A stretch of 58,566 bases of DNA from Chloroflexota bacterium (GCA_021783095.1 JAJXUG010000024.1:1-58566), one strand, 5' to 3'; positions 26,006-36,512 are shown, numbered from the stretch's first letter. The notes: generated by a model from the letters alone, not told the origin. Numbers and translations: made by a program.

Positions 26006-26108
26006 CGACCCGGACGCGGTCGGGCGACCCGCGGCGCCGGGGCCCACAACGAGGGCCGGCCCGAACCCGCGCCCGATCCGGAACCCGACGCGGTCCGCCC
26101 CCGTCTGC

Positions 26109-26411
26109 CTACGCGTCCTCGAGGTGGATGCTCTCGTGGCGGCGGCGCGGCTCGTCGGCCTTGCGGTCCACGCGCTCGATCCAGGTGTCCACCAGCGAGC
26201 GGACCGCCAGCAGCTGCTCCTTGCGCGCCGCGCGGAGGTGGCCGCGGGCCTCGGCGGGCAGCACGGCTGCGAACACGGCGTCCATCACACCGAGCGGGCC
26301 GCCGCCGGCCCGTGCTTCCGCCTCGGCGGCTCTCGCCTCGACTTCAGCCAGCCGACGCTCGAGCGCTGCGAGGCGCTCGGTCAGCTCCATCTCGCGATCG
26401 GTCTCGGCCAT
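26109..26411 (-). CDS. Small coiled-coil protein next to ArsA-type ATPase
   Basis: The 100-residue protein starts MAETDREMELTERLAALERR, forms a heptad-like coiled coil (about residues 5-40), then a helical part (MDAVFAAVLPAEARGHLRAA) and a charged C-terminus. No family was recognised with certainty. It begins 3 bases after the stop of the ATPase gene, so it is co-transcribed and may be a partner or adaptor of that ATPase. Confidence 0.65.
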   Translation of the reverse strand: MAETDREMELTERLAALERRLAEVEARAAEAEARAGGGPLGVMDAVFAAVLPAEARGHLRAARKEQLLAVRSLVDTWIERVDRKADEPRRRHESIHLEDA

Positions 26412-26413
26412 CG

Positions 26414-27613
26414 TCAGCCTGCTCCCTTCTGCGCCGCGACCGCCGTCCCGGCGGCTGCGAACTCGATTCGCATGGTGTGGTCGTGGAAGCCGCCGCCGAC
26501 CGTCTCGGCGTCGACGAGGATGCGCGGCAGGATGAGGTTCCGCCGCCACGACCCGACCGCGATCACCAGCTCGTCGGCGAAGCGCGTCAGGCGGACCTCC
26601 TCGCGCGAGGTGAACGGAAGCTCCAGCTCCAGGACGAACCGGTCGCCCTCGCGGCGGACGGTGTACGGGCGACCGCGGTAGAAGAACCCGGCCGGATCCT
26701 CGTCGCCGAACACCGCGCCGCCCAGCGTGCGCAGCATCCGCTCGCCGACGACCTCCTCATCGAAGAACGGGGCGTCGCGGACCGGGACTGGCGCGAACGA
26801 CTCCTCGACCAGCGGGCGGTAGCGCTTCTGCGCCTCGCGCCAGGCGCCGAAGTAGGCGCCCGCGTTGTCGGGCAGGACGCGGTTGCAGATCACGAGGTCG
26901 GTGGGGTAGCCGTACAGGTGGAAGTAGGTGAACGAGCGCTGGGCCTCCTTGATGACCATCCGCTCGAGGTTGAGCACGATCCGCACCGACGTCAGCTCGG
27001 GGTTCGCGAGCAGGTCGTGCATGTGCTCGAGCTTGCCGAACAGGGCCTCGCCAGCGTTGTACACGTCCGCGCTCGGGGTCGGCATGCCGGTGACGCGGCC
27101 CAGGATCGGCCCGGTGAGCGCGGCGATCTTGCGCTGGATCGGGTAGACCCGTTCGAGCCACCAGCGGCCGGCCTCGGGCAGGCTCAGCAGGCGCAGCGTC
27201 TCGCCGGTGGGGGCGGCGTCCACCACGATCAAGTCGTACTTGCCCGAGTCGTGGTGCTCCGCGATCCAGAGCAGGCTCGCGAGCTCGTCCATGCCCGGCA
27301 GGACGCTCATCTCCTCGGCCAGCACGTCGTCGAGGCCGCGCCAGCGGAGCAGGCTCGAGACGTACTCCTGGATCGTGCCCCAGTACTTGTCGATGTTGTG
27401 GAAGACCTCGGACTCCTGGCCCCACAGGTTGGGCGCGATCTCGGTGGGCTCGGGGCCCAGCTGCCGGTCGAACGAGTCGCCCAGGCTGTGCGCGGCGTCC
27501 GTGGACAGGACGATCGTGCGGTAGCCGCGCTCGGCCGCGAGGAGCGCCGTCGCGGCCGCGACACTGGTCTTGCCGACGCCGCCCTTGCCCGTGTACACGA
27601 CGATCCTGACCAT
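26414..27613 (-). CDS. ArsA/GET3-family ATPase
   Basis: The 399-residue protein has the deviant Walker A YTGKGGVGKTSVA at the N-terminus, switch I DAAHSLGDSF, and switch II VVDAAPTGETLRLLSLPE. A C-terminal segment of about 90 residues (FVLELELPFTSREEVRLTR onward) resembles the HSP20-like domain found on many bacterial ArsA homologues. A single ATPase domain is present rather than the two of classical ArsA, and no arsB or arsD lies nearby. A role in tail-anchored or other membrane protein targeting, or anion transport, is possible. It is divergent from htrA. Confidence 0.9.
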   Translation of the reverse strand: MVRIVVYTGKGGVGKTSVAAATALLAAERGYRTIVLSTDAAHSLGDSFDRQLGPEPTEIAPNLWGQESEVFHNIDKYWGTIQEYVSSLLRWRGLDDVLAEEMSVLPGMDELASLLWIAEHHDSGKYDLIVVDAAPTGETLRLLSLPEAGRWWLERVYPIQRKIAALTGPILGRVTGMPTPSADVYNAGEALFGKLEHMHDLLANPELTSVRIVLNLERMVIKEAQRSFTYFHLYGYPTDLVICNRVLPDNAGAYFGAWREAQKRYRPLVEESFAPVPVRDAPFFDEEVVGERMLRTLGGAVFGDEDPAGFFYRGRPYTVRREGDRFVLELELPFTSREEVRLTRFADELVIAVGSWRRNLILPRILVDAETVGGGFHDHTMRIEFAAAGTAVAAQKGAG

Positions 27614-27825
27614 GGCGCCACGGTACTCCGGATGCTCTGCGAGGGTCCACGGGAGCGTCCCCGTCGGGGGTTCAGAGCGGGCAGCGAACGGGTCAAGGAA
27701 TCACAAAGTTCACCGGATTGCCCCGCTTCTCACGGATCCCTCACCCGCAGGCGGTGGTATGGGGCCATCGCGGTGCCCCCGGGCGCCGTGTCACGCGAAC
27801 TTGACCCAGCCTGGACAGGGGAACC

Positions 27826-29526
27826 ATGACCAGCGACACCAACCGACCCGACCCGCTCCTGCCGGCGGCGCCGGGCAGCATCCCGCCCGCGCCGGCACCC
27901 GACGATCCCACGCAGCCCGCGTTCCCGGCCGTCAATCAGCCGGTCATCCCGGCGAGTCCCGCCGCCGGCAGCCCGGACGCGGCCCGCCCGCCCTTCGGCG
28001 AACCGACTCCGCCCGCGTGGATGAACCCCGGGGACGCGGTTCGCCAGCCGGCCGAGCGCACGGCGCTCCCGCCCTGGTCGGGGCCCCAAGCCGCACCGGT
28101 CCAGCCCGTGGGCGCCACGCCGCCTCCCGCCTGGGCGCGGCCCGATGACCCCACCCGCCAGTCGCCCGAGGCCGCGCCGCCCCCGGCGTGGGCGACCATC
28201 CCGCCCTTCCCCATCAAGCCCGCGCAGGCGCCGCGCGCTCGAGGCGTCACGCCCCTCGCGCTCGCGGTGGCAATCGTCGCGACCGCCGTGCTGACAGCGG
28301 GCACGACCTACGTCGCCGTCGAGGCCGCGCATCCCACCGCCACCACCCCTGCCAACGTGCTCGCCGCGGCGCCGGGCGCCACCGCCACCCCGGGCACGCC
28401 GGCTGCGCCCAGCACGCTAGGGAGCGCCCCGACGCTCACGCCCGCCAACCCCGTCCCGGCCAGCGGTCAGGCCTCGATCCCCAACATCGTCAAGGCGGTT
28501 GGCCCGGCCGTGGTCACGATCACGGCAGACGGCGTTACCTTGACCAACCCCATCACCGGCCAGGGAGGCGGGTCCGGCACCGCCATCGGCTCCGGCATCA
28601 TCTTCGACGCCCGCGGCCTCGTCCTCACCAACCACCACGTCGTGGCCGGCAACCCGAGCAAGCTCACGGTCACGCTCAGGGACGGCCGCACGTTCAACGC
28701 CTCCATCTACGGCATCGACACCCTGACCGACCTCGCGATCGTCAAGATCGAGGGCGCCTCAGGGCTGCCCACCGCGCCGATCGGCAGCTCGGCCGGCATC
28801 CAGGTCGGCCAGCAGGCCATCGCGATCGGCAGCCCGCTGGGCAACCTCACCGGGTCGGTGACCAGCGGCATCATCTCCGCGGTGGGCCGGACGATCGACG
28901 CCGAGGGCGAGTCGCTCGACAACCTCATCCAGACCGACACGCCGATCAACCCGGGCAACAGCGGAGGGCCGCTGCTCGACGCTGGCGGCAACGTGGTCGG
29001 GATCAACACGGCCGTCTCGTCGCAGGGCCAGAACATCGGCTTCGCAATCCCGATCGACATCGCCAAGCCGCTTCTCGCCCAGGCGTCCGCCGGCCAGCCG
29101 CTCGCTCGAGCCTGGCTGGGCGTCCGGTTCCAGACCATCGACCCGACGCTCCAGTCCGAAGCCGGCCTCCCGGTCGCGAACGGCGCGTGGATCCCCTCGA
29201 ACGCGGCGCTCGAGAAGATCGCGGGCCAGGGCTCGACGGGCCGAGGCAGCAACGGCAACGGCTCGAACGCCACCGGCAACGGCACGAACGGGTCGTCCTC
29301 ATCCACGTCCGCGGCGATCGTCGCCGGCAGCCCCGCCGCGCAGGCCGGCCTCGCCGAGGGCGACATCATCACCGCGGTCGACGGCACGGCGCTCGACGCC
29401 ACCCACACCCTGGATCTCATGCTCGGCCAGCACGTGCCCGGCCAGCAGGTGACGCTGACCATCCTGCGCAATGGCCAGACGACCACGATCACGGTCAACC
29501 TCGGGACGCGCCCCCAATCGGCGTAG
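27826..29526 (+). CDS. HtrA/DegP-type serine protease (S1C)
   Basis: The 566-residue protein has a Pro/Ala-rich cytoplasmic N-terminus (about 1-138), one membrane helix (about 142-165), an extracytoplasmic trypsin-like domain and one PDZ domain. The triad is H271 in LTNHHVV, D302 in TDLAIV and S379 in NPGNSGGPL. A Gly/Asn/Ser-rich insert (NGNGSNATGNGTNG) lies in the PDZ part near residue 475. It degrades or refolds damaged proteins at the membrane surface. The ATG follows AGGGGAAC. It is divergent from the ArsA-type gene and ends at a strong terminator. Confidence 0.95.
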   Translation: MTSDTNRPDPLLPAAPGSIPPAPAPDDPTQPAFPAVNQPVIPASPAAGSPDAARPPFGEPTPPAWMNPGDAVRQPAERTALPPWSGPQAAPVQPVGATPPPAWARPDDPTRQSPEAAPPPAWATIPPFPIKPAQAPRARGVTPLALAVAIVATAVLTAGTTYVAVEAAHPTATTPANVLAAAPGATATPGTPAAPSTLGSAPTLTPANPVPASGQASIPNIVKAVGPAVVTITADGVTLTNPITGQGGGSGTAIGSGIIFDARGLVLTNHHVVAGNPSKLTVTLRDGRTFNASIYGIDTLTDLAIVKIEGASGLPTAPIGSSAGIQVGQQAIAIGSPLGNLTGSVTSGIISAVGRTIDAEGESLDNLIQTDTPINPGNSGGPLLDAGGNVVGINTAVSSQGQNIGFAIPIDIAKPLLAQASAGQPLARAWLGVRFQTIDPTLQSEAGLPVANGAWIPSNAALEKIAGQGSTGRGSNGNGSNATGNGTNGSSSSTSAAIVAGSPAAQAGLAEGDIITAVDGTALDATHTLDLMLGQHVPGQQVTLTILRNGQTTTITVNLGTRPQSA

Positions 29527-29575
29527 TCCCAAGGGTGCCGGGACCACTCGCCCGGCGCCCGCCTTCCACGGCACA

Positions 29576-29599
29576 GGCCCCGGCGGCGACGCCGGGGCC
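29576..29599. terminator. Intrinsic terminator after htrA
   Basis: A 10-bp perfect stem (ggccccggcg / cgccggggcc) is closed by a GCGA tetraloop of GNRA type and followed by ttgtc. It lies between convergent htrA and the MurJ-fusion gene and may serve both. Confidence 0.8.
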
Positions 29600-29637
29600 T
29601 TGTCGCGTCCGGCGATGGCCCCTCCCCGGGCGAGTCG

Positions 29638-31965
29638 TCAGGGCACCGGCACCACGAACACGAACTTGCCGTCCCGCGCCGGGTCCGCCGTCCACTCGCG
29701 GTACGGCTTGTAGTCGATGCTGAGGTCGGACACCTTCACGTACGTGTCGGGCGGATTCGAGTAGCCCCAGATCGATGACAGGCGCGGGTACCAGACGTCC
29801 TCGACGTACAGGCCGAGCACCGAGAAGTCGTTGGTGACGGCGGGATCCGCCGTGGCCTTGAAGCCCGACACGACCCACGAGTGCCAGCCCTTCCACACGA
29901 CAAGGCCGGCCGGGCGGTTGGTCAGGCGGATCGCCTTCACCACCGTCCAGGCCGCAGCATTGATGCTGCCCCGCGAGTCCTCCTTGAACGTGCCGTACCC
30001 GAGCTTCGTGAGGACCTCGGGCCAGGCGACCGCGTCGACGCTGCCGTCGTTGGCCGGCTCCATCGAGTAGGCGAGGTTGAACAGCTTCGTCTGGAAGGCC
30101 CTCGAGGTGTCCGCGCCCTTGCTCATGATGTTGATCGAAGTCTGGATGGCGGCGGGCACGCACCACAGGTCCGTGTACTCGCCCACGTAGTCGCCGCGCT
30201 CGTAGAGGTCCATCTGGAACGGGCCCGGCTTGGGCGTCGGCGTCGGCTTGGGCGTCGGCTTGGGCGTCGTGCTGGGCTTTGCCGGGCCGGACGGCGGGAC
30301 GGACGCGCTTGCCGTGGCATCGACGGTGGCGAGCGGCGACGGCGGCAGCGAGGGCACATTGTGCGAAGCGAGCGGCAGCTCCTGGGCCCAGGGCGTGACG
30401 ACCGGGACGGCCGCGATCGACGACGAGTTGAGCGCCTGGCTGGTGGCCATCGCGGTCCCGACGAGGACCACGATCGTGGTCAGGATCAGGGCCGCCTGCC
30501 CGACCGACGAGCCGCGCCGGGGCGTCATCCCGGGCGCGCCGTGGACGTGCCGGGCGAAGGCGTCCTCGCCGGCGCCCGCAACGGCCGGCGCGTGGGGGCG
30601 GATCCCGGCCACCCGCATCGCGAGCACCGCGACCAGCAGCAGCGTCCGGACACCCATCTCAGCGGCGTAGGAGGCCGGGATCGCCTCGAGTCCCAGCACG
30701 GGGACCCACGCCCTGACCGCCACCACGACCACGATGAACCCGATGAGCGCGCTGAGCGTGGGCAGGAGCGTGTTCCGGGTGGCGTACACGGCCCGGGCGA
30801 GGAGGTTCATCACGCTCTCGAGCGGCACCGCGAACGCGAACACTGCGAGCACCATGGCGGTCCGGGCCTGGTCCTCGGCGTCGAACGCACCGCCGGTCAG
30901 GAACAGGCCGATGATCAGCCCTGAGAGCACGAACAGCGCGAGGCCTGCCGCCGCCGACAGCCCGACGATCGGGAGGAGCGTCTTGCGGAACAGGCGCCGG
31001 AACGCGGCGCGATCGCCCGCGTTGGCAGCTTCGGAGAGCTCCGGCAGGGCGGCGATGGCGAAGGCCATCCCGATGATGCTCACCGGCACGCCGAAGAAGT
31101 TGCGCGCGTAGTTGAGCGAGCTGATCGAGCCCACGGCGAGCCCGGACGCGATGCTGGTGAAGAAGACCCAGGCGAGCGGCTCGAGCGGCTGGCTCGCCAT
31201 CTTGGGGAGCATCAGGCGCAGGAACTCCCCCAGTCCGCGGGTGGCCCGGAGCGAGGGGATCGGCCGGAAGCCCGAGCCGCGCAGGCCGGCCAGCCGGACC
31301 AGGAGGTGGGCCAGGGCGCCGCCCACGGCCCCCCACGCCGCCCCGTAGATGCCGAGCGGACCCGACAGGAGCAGCCCGCCCGCCGCGATCCCGCCGCTGT
31401 ACATCATGGGCGCGAGGCCGTACCAGACGAAGCGCCGCTGGGCGACCAGCACCTCGCCCAGGACGAGCGACACGGCGAACAGTGGCGGCGTCAGGCACAT
31501 CACCCGGAAGAGCCCGACGTACAGCTCCTTCTGGGCGTCGGGGAAGCCGGGCACGATCACCTGCACCGTGGCCGGGGCGACGACGAACAGCACGGCGGAC
31601 ACCGCGGTCATCACTCCGGCGGCGAGGCCGAGCACCGTGCGAGCGAACCGGTCCGCGTCAGCCGCGGCCTCGTCGCGCAGCCCGAGGAACATGGGCACGA
31701 ACGGCGCCACGAGCCCGCCGGCGACGAGGACGTCGAGCGCGAGCTCGGGCAGGATGAACGCCGAGTTGTAGGCGTCGAGCGCGGCGCCCCGGCCGAACGT
31801 GTGGGCCAGGACCTTGTCGCGGCCCAGCCCCATGAGGTACCCGCCGAACATGAGCACGGACAGGGTCAACGCACCGCCGGGCAGGAATCGACGGACGAGC
31901 GCGGCGGCGCGCGTGGTCTCAAGGCGGGTGATCCAGGTCCGGATCACGGAGCTGGCGTTGGGCAC
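29638..31965 (-). CDS. MurJ-type lipid II flippase fused to a C39-like peptidase domain
   Basis: From GTG 31965 the frame encodes 775 residues. The first 465 or so are a MurJ/MviN flippase with about 14 helices, including the opening LSVLMFGGYLMGLGRDKVLA and the conserved RNFFGVPVSIIGMAF. A further helix (from M480, MTPRRGSSVGQAAL) leads to a Thr/Pro/Lys linker and a papain-like domain of about 200 residues. Its likely triad is C602 in DLWCVPAAIQ, H695 in KGWHSWVVSGF and D723 in VEDVWYP. The fusion is in one uninterrupted frame. It would place a wall or peptide hydrolase beside the flippase. The domain could be non-catalytic. An in-frame extension to 32103 is possible. Confidence 0.85.
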   Translation of the reverse strand: MPNASSVIRTWITRLETTRAAALVRRFLPGGALTLSVLMFGGYLMGLGRDKVLAHTFGRGAALDAYNSAFILPELALDVLVAGGLVAPFVPMFLGLRDEAAADADRFARTVLGLAAGVMTAVSAVLFVVAPATVQVIVPGFPDAQKELYVGLFRVMCLTPPLFAVSLVLGEVLVAQRRFVWYGLAPMMYSGGIAAGGLLLSGPLGIYGAAWGAVGGALAHLLVRLAGLRGSGFRPIPSLRATRGLGEFLRLMLPKMASQPLEPLAWVFFTSIASGLAVGSISSLNYARNFFGVPVSIIGMAFAIAALPELSEAANAGDRAAFRRLFRKTLLPIVGLSAAAGLALFVLSGLIIGLFLTGGAFDAEDQARTAMVLAVFAFAVPLESVMNLLARAVYATRNTLLPTLSALIGFIVVVVAVRAWVPVLGLEAIPASYAAEMGVRTLLLVAVLAMRVAGIRPHAPAVAGAGEDAFARHVHGAPGMTPRRGSSVGQAALILTTIVVLVGTAMATSQALNSSSIAAVPVVTPWAQELPLASHNVPSLPPSPLATVDATASASVPPSGPAKPSTTPKPTPKPTPTPKPGPFQMDLYERGDYVGEYTDLWCVPAAIQTSINIMSKGADTSRAFQTKLFNLAYSMEPANDGSVDAVAWPEVLTKLGYGTFKEDSRGSINAAAWTVVKAIRLTNRPAGLVVWKGWHSWVVSGFKATADPAVTNDFSVLGLYVEDVWYPRLSSIWGYSNPPDTYVKVSDLSIDYKPYREWTADPARDGKFVFVVPVP

Positions 31966-32364
31966 GGCCGGATGACGCGCAGGCGCTGGTGGGCGTGACG
32001 CAGGACGATGGTCCTCCCGGGAGGATCCGCGGCGGCCCGGGACGGAGGTGCGGCATGGCGATGACGCTCGACTGACGCCGGCGCGTGGCCGCCATCCAGG
32101 CACAGGTGCGCGCGGCCGCGGGGCGCGACCCGGAGGGCACGGGTGGGAACGGGCCGCTGCTCAGCTCCGCGGGCGTGCGGGCCCGGACGGCGGTCGGACT
32201 CGCCACTGGCCCGGCGCGACGGTCGAGGCGGCGGCGTGGGGGCGCTGGTGCTGATCGACGCCGGAATGCCGCGGGCGCGGCGATCGTTGCACACGGTGCC
32301 CGACCGCTCACCGGCCCATTCGCGGGCCTTGCGGGCCGAAGAGTGGGTTGGGCCCGAGCCGCCC
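31966..32364. other. Intergenic stretch, possibly decayed coding
   Basis: About 400 bases lie between the MurJ-fusion start and the pckG stop. Frames are open on both strands, with a GC-rich Ala/Arg translation that matches nothing recognised. No terminator hairpin stood out. The MurJ promoter should lie here. Confidence 0.35.
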
Positions 32365-34173
32365 TCAGGCGACGCCGGTCGGGGCGCCCGCGGCCCTGAG
32401 CCGCGCCTCGAGCTGGTCCACGCAGTCCGCCAGCGGGCTCGGGAGGCGGTCGCCGAACCGCGCGAAGTGCTCGCGGATCAGCCCCACCTCGTCGAGCCAG
32501 CCGGCCACGTCCACGGCAAGCAGCTCGTCAAGGGCGCCGTCGCGGAGCGACAGCCCCGACGTGTCGAGCGCGCCCGGCGCGGGCAGCCGCCCGATCGGGG
32601 TGTCCACCGCCTCGCCGGAGCCCTCGATCCGCTCGGCGACCCATCGCAGGACGCGGCTGTTCTCGCCGAAGCCGGGCCACAGGAACTTGCCGTCGGCACC
32701 CTTGCGGAACCAGTTGACGAAGAACACCAGGGGCAGCTTCGACGGCTGCGTGCGGCCCTCGAACGAGAGCCAGTGGCCCCAGTAGTCAGCCATGTTGTAG
32801 CCGCAGAACGGGAGCATGGCCATCGGGTCGCGGCGGAGCTGGCCAACGGCGCCGACTGCCGCGGCCGTGGTCTCGGAGCCGGCCGTGGCGCCCATGAACG
32901 TGCCGTGGGTCCAGTCGAACGCCTCGGTCACGAGCGGGATCGTGCTCCCGCGGCGCCCGCCGAACAGGATGGCGTCGATCGGGACGCCCTCCGGGTCCTC
33001 CCATTCGGGCGCGATCACCGGGCACTGGCTGGCCGCGACCGTGAACCGCGCGTTCGGATGGGCGGCCTTCCGGGTGCCACCCGGGGCGTGCGAACGGCGG
33101 AGCCAGTCGGTCATGCCGCCGGGCGTCTCGTCGGTCATGCCCTCCCACCAGGCGTCGCCGTCGGCGGTGACCGCGCAGTTGGTGTAGATGACGTCCCGGC
33201 TGAGCGTCCGGATCGCGCTCGGGTTGCTGCCCATGCTGGTCCCGGGGGCGACGCCGAAGAAGCCCGCCTCCGGGTTGATCGCGCGGAGCCGCCCGTCGGC
33301 GTCGAGCTTCATCCAGGCGATGTCGTCGCCGATGGTCTCGACCTTCCAGCCGGGGAGCGTGGGCTGGAGCATGGCGAGGTTCGTCTTGCCGCATGCCGAC
33401 GGGAAGGCGCCGGTGATGTAGTGCGCGCGTCCCTCGGGATTGGTCAGCTTCAGGATCAGCATGTGCTCCGCCAGCCAGCCCTCGTCGCGCGCCTGGACCG
33501 ACGCGATGCGCAGCGCGTGGCACTTCTTGCCCAGCAGCGCGTTGCCGCCGTAGCCGCTACCGAACGACCAGATCTCGCGAGTGTCCGGGAAGTGGGTGAT
33601 GTACTTGTGCTCGAGGTTGTGCGGCCACGGGACGTCCGGGTCGCTGGGGCCCAGCGGCATGCCCACCGAGTGGAGCCCTCGGACGAACTCGCCCTCGGCG
33701 CCCAGGGCGTCGAGCACGCGAGCCCCGACCCGGGTCATCAGGTGCATGTTCGCCACGACGTACGGCGAGTCGGTGACCTCGACGCCGATGTTGGCGATCG
33801 GCGAGCCGACGGGGCCCATCGAGTAGGGGATCACGTACATCGTCCGGCCGGCCATGGCGCCGTCGAACAGGCCGCGCAGGGTGGCCTTCATCTCGGCCGG
33901 GTCTGCCCAGTTGTTGGTGGGGCCGGCGTCCTCGGGGCGGGCGGAGCAGATGAACGTGCGGTCCTCGACGCGGGCGACGTCCGCGGGGTGGGAGCGCACC
34001 AGGACGCTGCCCGGGCGGCGGGCCTCGTCGAGCGGGGTGGCCGTCCCCGCGTGGACGAGGAGCCGGATCATCTCGTCGTGCTCGGCCTGCGAGCCGTCGC
34101 ACCAGTGGACGCGGTCAGGCCGGCAGAGGGCCGCGACCTCGGCGACCCAGGCTTCGAGCTTGGCGTTGCCCAT
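32365..34173 (-). CDS. pckG: Phosphoenolpyruvate carboxykinase (GTP)
   Basis: The 602-residue enzyme converts oxaloacetate and GTP to PEP, CO2 and GDP at the start of gluconeogenesis. Hallmarks are the P-loop with reactive cysteine [12 protein letters not shown], the metal site [28 protein letters not shown] and [20 protein letters not shown]. The ATG at 34173 follows GGAGGAGAGGG, a very strong ribosome site. The GTP form is typical of Actinobacteria, Chloroflexota and animals. It is monocistronic. Confidence 0.97.
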   Translation of the reverse strand: MGNAKLEAWVAEVAALCRPDRVHWCDGSQAEHDEMIRLLVHAGTATPLDEARRPGSVLVRSHPADVARVEDRTFICSARPEDAGPTNNWADPAEMKATLRGLFDGAMAGRTMYVIPYSMGPVGSPIANIGVEVTDSPYVVANMHLMTRVGARVLDALGAEGEFVRGLHSVGMPLGPSDPDVPWPHNLEHKYITHFPDTREIWSFGSGYGGNALLGKKCHALRIASVQARDEGWLAEHMLILKLTNPEGRAHYITGAFPSACGKTNLAMLQPTLPGWKVETIGDDIAWMKLDADGRLRAINPEAGFFGVAPGTSMGSNPSAIRTLSRDVIYTNCAVTADGDAWWEGMTDETPGGMTDWLRRSHAPGGTRKAAHPNARFTVAASQCPVIAPEWEDPEGVPIDAILFGGRRGSTIPLVTEAFDWTHGTFMGATAGSETTAAAVGAVGQLRRDPMAMLPFCGYNMADYWGHWLSFEGRTQPSKLPLVFFVNWFRKGADGKFLWPGFGENSRVLRWVAERIEGSGEAVDTPIGRLPAPGALDTSGLSLRDGALDELLAVDVAGWLDEVGLIREHFARFGDRLPSPLADCVDQLEARLRAAGAPTGVA

Positions 34174-34397
34174 CCCTCTCCTCCGGCGGTCCCGCGCCAT
34201 CCTGGTGGCGTCGGCCGGAACCGTGTCGGGCGAGTCTGGGGCCGCTCGACACGGCGGGGGAGGGCCGAGCGGCCTGCGCCACACCCGCCGGTCGGACGGA
34301 GAGACGGGCACCAGAGCAGGTCGTGGCGTGCCCTTTCGGACGTCTGGGCCCGACCCCACGCCCCGAGCGCTCGGAGCGGCACGCCGCCGGGAATCAG

Positions 34398-34422
34398 GAG
34401 GCCCGCCGCGTGGGCGGGCCTC
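34398..34422 (-). terminator. Terminator after the phosphoesterase gene
   Basis: A 10-bp inverted repeat (gaggcccgcc / ggcgggcctc) with a 5-base loop lies 23 bases beyond the minus-strand stop at 34445. Confidence 0.7.
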
Positions 34423-34444
34423 GGCTGAGCGGATGGGATTGACG

Positions 34445-35569
34445 CTAGTGCGCGAGCAGCGGCGTCATCGCGTGCACGTTGGCGCCGTCCGCCGCGTAGC
34501 CCAGGTACGGCAGGCGCCAGACCTGCTCGATGGTCCGCAGCAGCGAGTAGTGGTTGTACGGGGTGCTGTCGGTGACCGGGCCGGCCCCGTTGCGGCTGAT
34601 GACGATCGCCGGCACCTTGCCGCCGCCGAACGGGCCGCTCCAGGGATGCGAGCCGTTGTCGGTGAGGACGTAGCCCTCGGGAAGGGCGGGCGCGATGCCG
34701 TAGCCGGGCGAGTCGCAGCAGCCGGAGACGTCGGCCCACAGGTCGGTGCTGGTCGCGGCGCCGTCGAAGTCGGCCTCGTCGGCGAGGACGAAGATCACGC
34801 TGTTGCCCGTCCAGGCGCGCGAGGACGTGATGGTGTGCACCGCGCTCTGGACGAACGCGTCGGCCTTCTGCTTGAGCGAGGCGTCGTTCGGGTCGTCAAC
34901 CCCGTTGCCGTAGGGGCACGGCGTCTCCGGATGGCCCGCGACGGTCGCGTACACGCCGCCGTGCATGTCGTTGCACTGGTCGGGGCTGATCCACACGAAG
35001 TCGGGCGCCTGCGCGCTGGCGAGGTCCGAGGCCAGGTCCGTGTACGGCTTGATCTTCGCGAGACGGGTGGGCGACGAGGCGATGTCGTCCATGTGGACGA
35101 ACGGGTTGTGCTTGCTCGAGTAGAGGGCCACGCCGCCGGGCGCCGTGGCGTCGGTGTAGCCCGCCGACGGCATCGCCTCCATGTAGGCGCCCCAGGTCCG
35201 CCCGCTGGACTCCAGCTGGTCGACGAGGTTCGGCCACGCGAAGTGGTTGGCCGGGTTGTCGGTCATCTGCTTGATGTCGAGCTGGCCCGTGATGGCCGCG
35301 ACGTAGTTGGGCTGGCTCGGGTGCGTGACGCCGTAGTAGTTGGTCGCCTGACCATTGTCCCTCGCCAGCGAGGTCAGGTACGGCGCGTTCGGGTCGCCGA
35401 TCACGGTGTTCTGGCTGTGGTTCTCGAGCATGATCACGAAGATCCGCTTGACGGCGGCATGGTCGCCCGAAGCCGGGCTGTGCGCGATGACGGTGGTCGC
35501 CGGGGCGAGGACCGCGAGCGCGAGGACCGCGGACGCGCCGAGGCGGGCGAACATGGGTGCAGGACGCAC
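34445..35569 (-). CDS. Secreted phosphoesterase (acid phosphatase/phospholipase C family)
   Basis: The 374-residue protein starts at GTG 35569 behind AAGGAG and has a signal peptide ([19 protein letters not shown], then TTVIAHS). The mature part matches the PF04185 phosphoesterases: [16 protein letters not shown] with the metal-binding [31 protein letters not shown] and [11 protein letters not shown]. Members release phosphate from phosphomonoesters or phospholipids outside the cell. No phosphate-starvation (Pho) box was identified upstream. Confidence 0.88.
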   Translation of the reverse strand: MRPAPMFARLGASAVLALAVLAPATTVIAHSPASGDHAAVKRIFVIMLENHSQNTVIGDPNAPYLTSLARDNGQATNYYGVTHPSQPNYVAAITGQLDIKQMTDNPANHFAWPNLVDQLESSGRTWGAYMEAMPSAGYTDATAPGGVALYSSKHNPFVHMDDIASSPTRLAKIKPYTDLASDLASAQAPDFVWISPDQCNDMHGGVYATVAGHPETPCPYGNGVDDPNDASLKQKADAFVQSAVHTITSSRAWTGNSVIFVLADEADFDGAATSTDLWADVSGCCDSPGYGIAPALPEGYVLTDNGSHPWSGPFGGGKVPAIVISRNGAGPVTDSTPYNHYSLLRTIEQVWRLPYLGYAADGANVHAMTPLLAH

Positions 35570-35673
35570 GAGGACTCCTTCCGCTGCGTTGGATGGCCGG
35601 GCCTGCATTGTCCGACAGGGCCGCCTCGGCCGGAATGGCCGGCTCATTGCAGCCGCGTGTCAGTTGCCGGCGA

Positions 35674-36222
35674 TCAGGCCGCCGCCAGGCGCTCGCCGGC
35701 CTCCACCCGCACCGGCAGACGGTTCTCGGCCGGCGTCAGCGGGCACGAGAAGTCCGGCGAGTAGGCGCAGTACGGGAAGTACGCGAGGTTGAAGTCGAGC
35801 GTGAAGGTCCCGTCGAGCTCCGGCTCGAGGTCGAGGTACCGGCCGGCGCCATACGTCTCGGCACCGCTCGTCGCGTCCAGGAAGGGCACGAACAGCGACC
35901 CATTGCCGAGGTCGTACGCGACCAGCGAGAGGGGCTGGCCGCGCAGCTCGAAGCGGAACGTGCCGGCCCGCCATGCTCGGCGCATCTCGTCGGTCGAAGT
36001 GGGCATGAGGAACGCCTCCGACTCGCCGCCCTCGTACGGGTTGAGTCCGAGCCCCTCGAGCCGGTAGGCGGGGTCGACCGGGTAGTAGGCGAGCCCGGTG
36101 AACCTGTCCCGTTCATCGTCGGGGATGGGGCTGTAGGGCGAGATGCGGAAGTCCTGGTCCTTCGCGGCGCGCTCGGCCTCGACTGCGCGGACGAATTCGG
36201 TGCCGGGATCGATGTCGGCCAT
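35674..36222 (-). CDS. DUF1684-family protein
   Basis: The 182-residue protein carries the conserved DUF1684 features: KDQDFRISPYSPIP near the start, GLAYYPVDPAYRL, FLDATSGAETYGAGRYLDL and DFNLAYFPYCAYSPDFSCPL with ENRLPV at the end. The fold is a small beta-rich domain with conserved Asp and Cys; no enzymatic role is established. It is cytoplasmic with no signal. ATG 36222 follows GGAGGAA. Confidence 0.88.
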   Translation of the reverse strand: MADIDPGTEFVRAVEAERAAKDQDFRISPYSPIPDDERDRFTGLAYYPVDPAYRLEGLGLNPYEGGESEAFLMPTSTDEMRRAWRAGTFRFELRGQPLSLVAYDLGNGSLFVPFLDATSGAETYGAGRYLDLEPELDGTFTLDFNLAYFPYCAYSPDFSCPLTPAENRLPVRVEAGERLAAA

Positions 36223-36512
36223 TGGGTTCCTCCGAGCGGCAGAGGCGCGGGGCGGGTGCAGCCAGAGCGTAGTTGAGCCCGGGAGTTCACGTCGAGGCTG
36301 CCGTCGCCCGCCGGGCCGGCGAACCCCAGGTCCCCGCTGCGCCTGCGCACGGCCTGCGTCTGGGTGCGCAAGCGGGCTGGCGCTCGGCGCAGCGGATCCC
36401 TGACGCGGGCGACTGGCGGGGCGGACCGCTTGCCACGCAGGGCCGCAATCCTGTGAGCTTCCACATCTGGGCTGTCATCGTTCCCAAAGAATTCGGCCCG
36501 AGACTGGCATTT

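Noticed and set aside
25888..26535. A plus-strand gene of about 215 codons overlapping the coiled-coil and ArsA-type genes
   Set aside because: It is antisense to well-supported minus-strand genes, has Arg/Ser-rich low-complexity sequence and no ribosome site.
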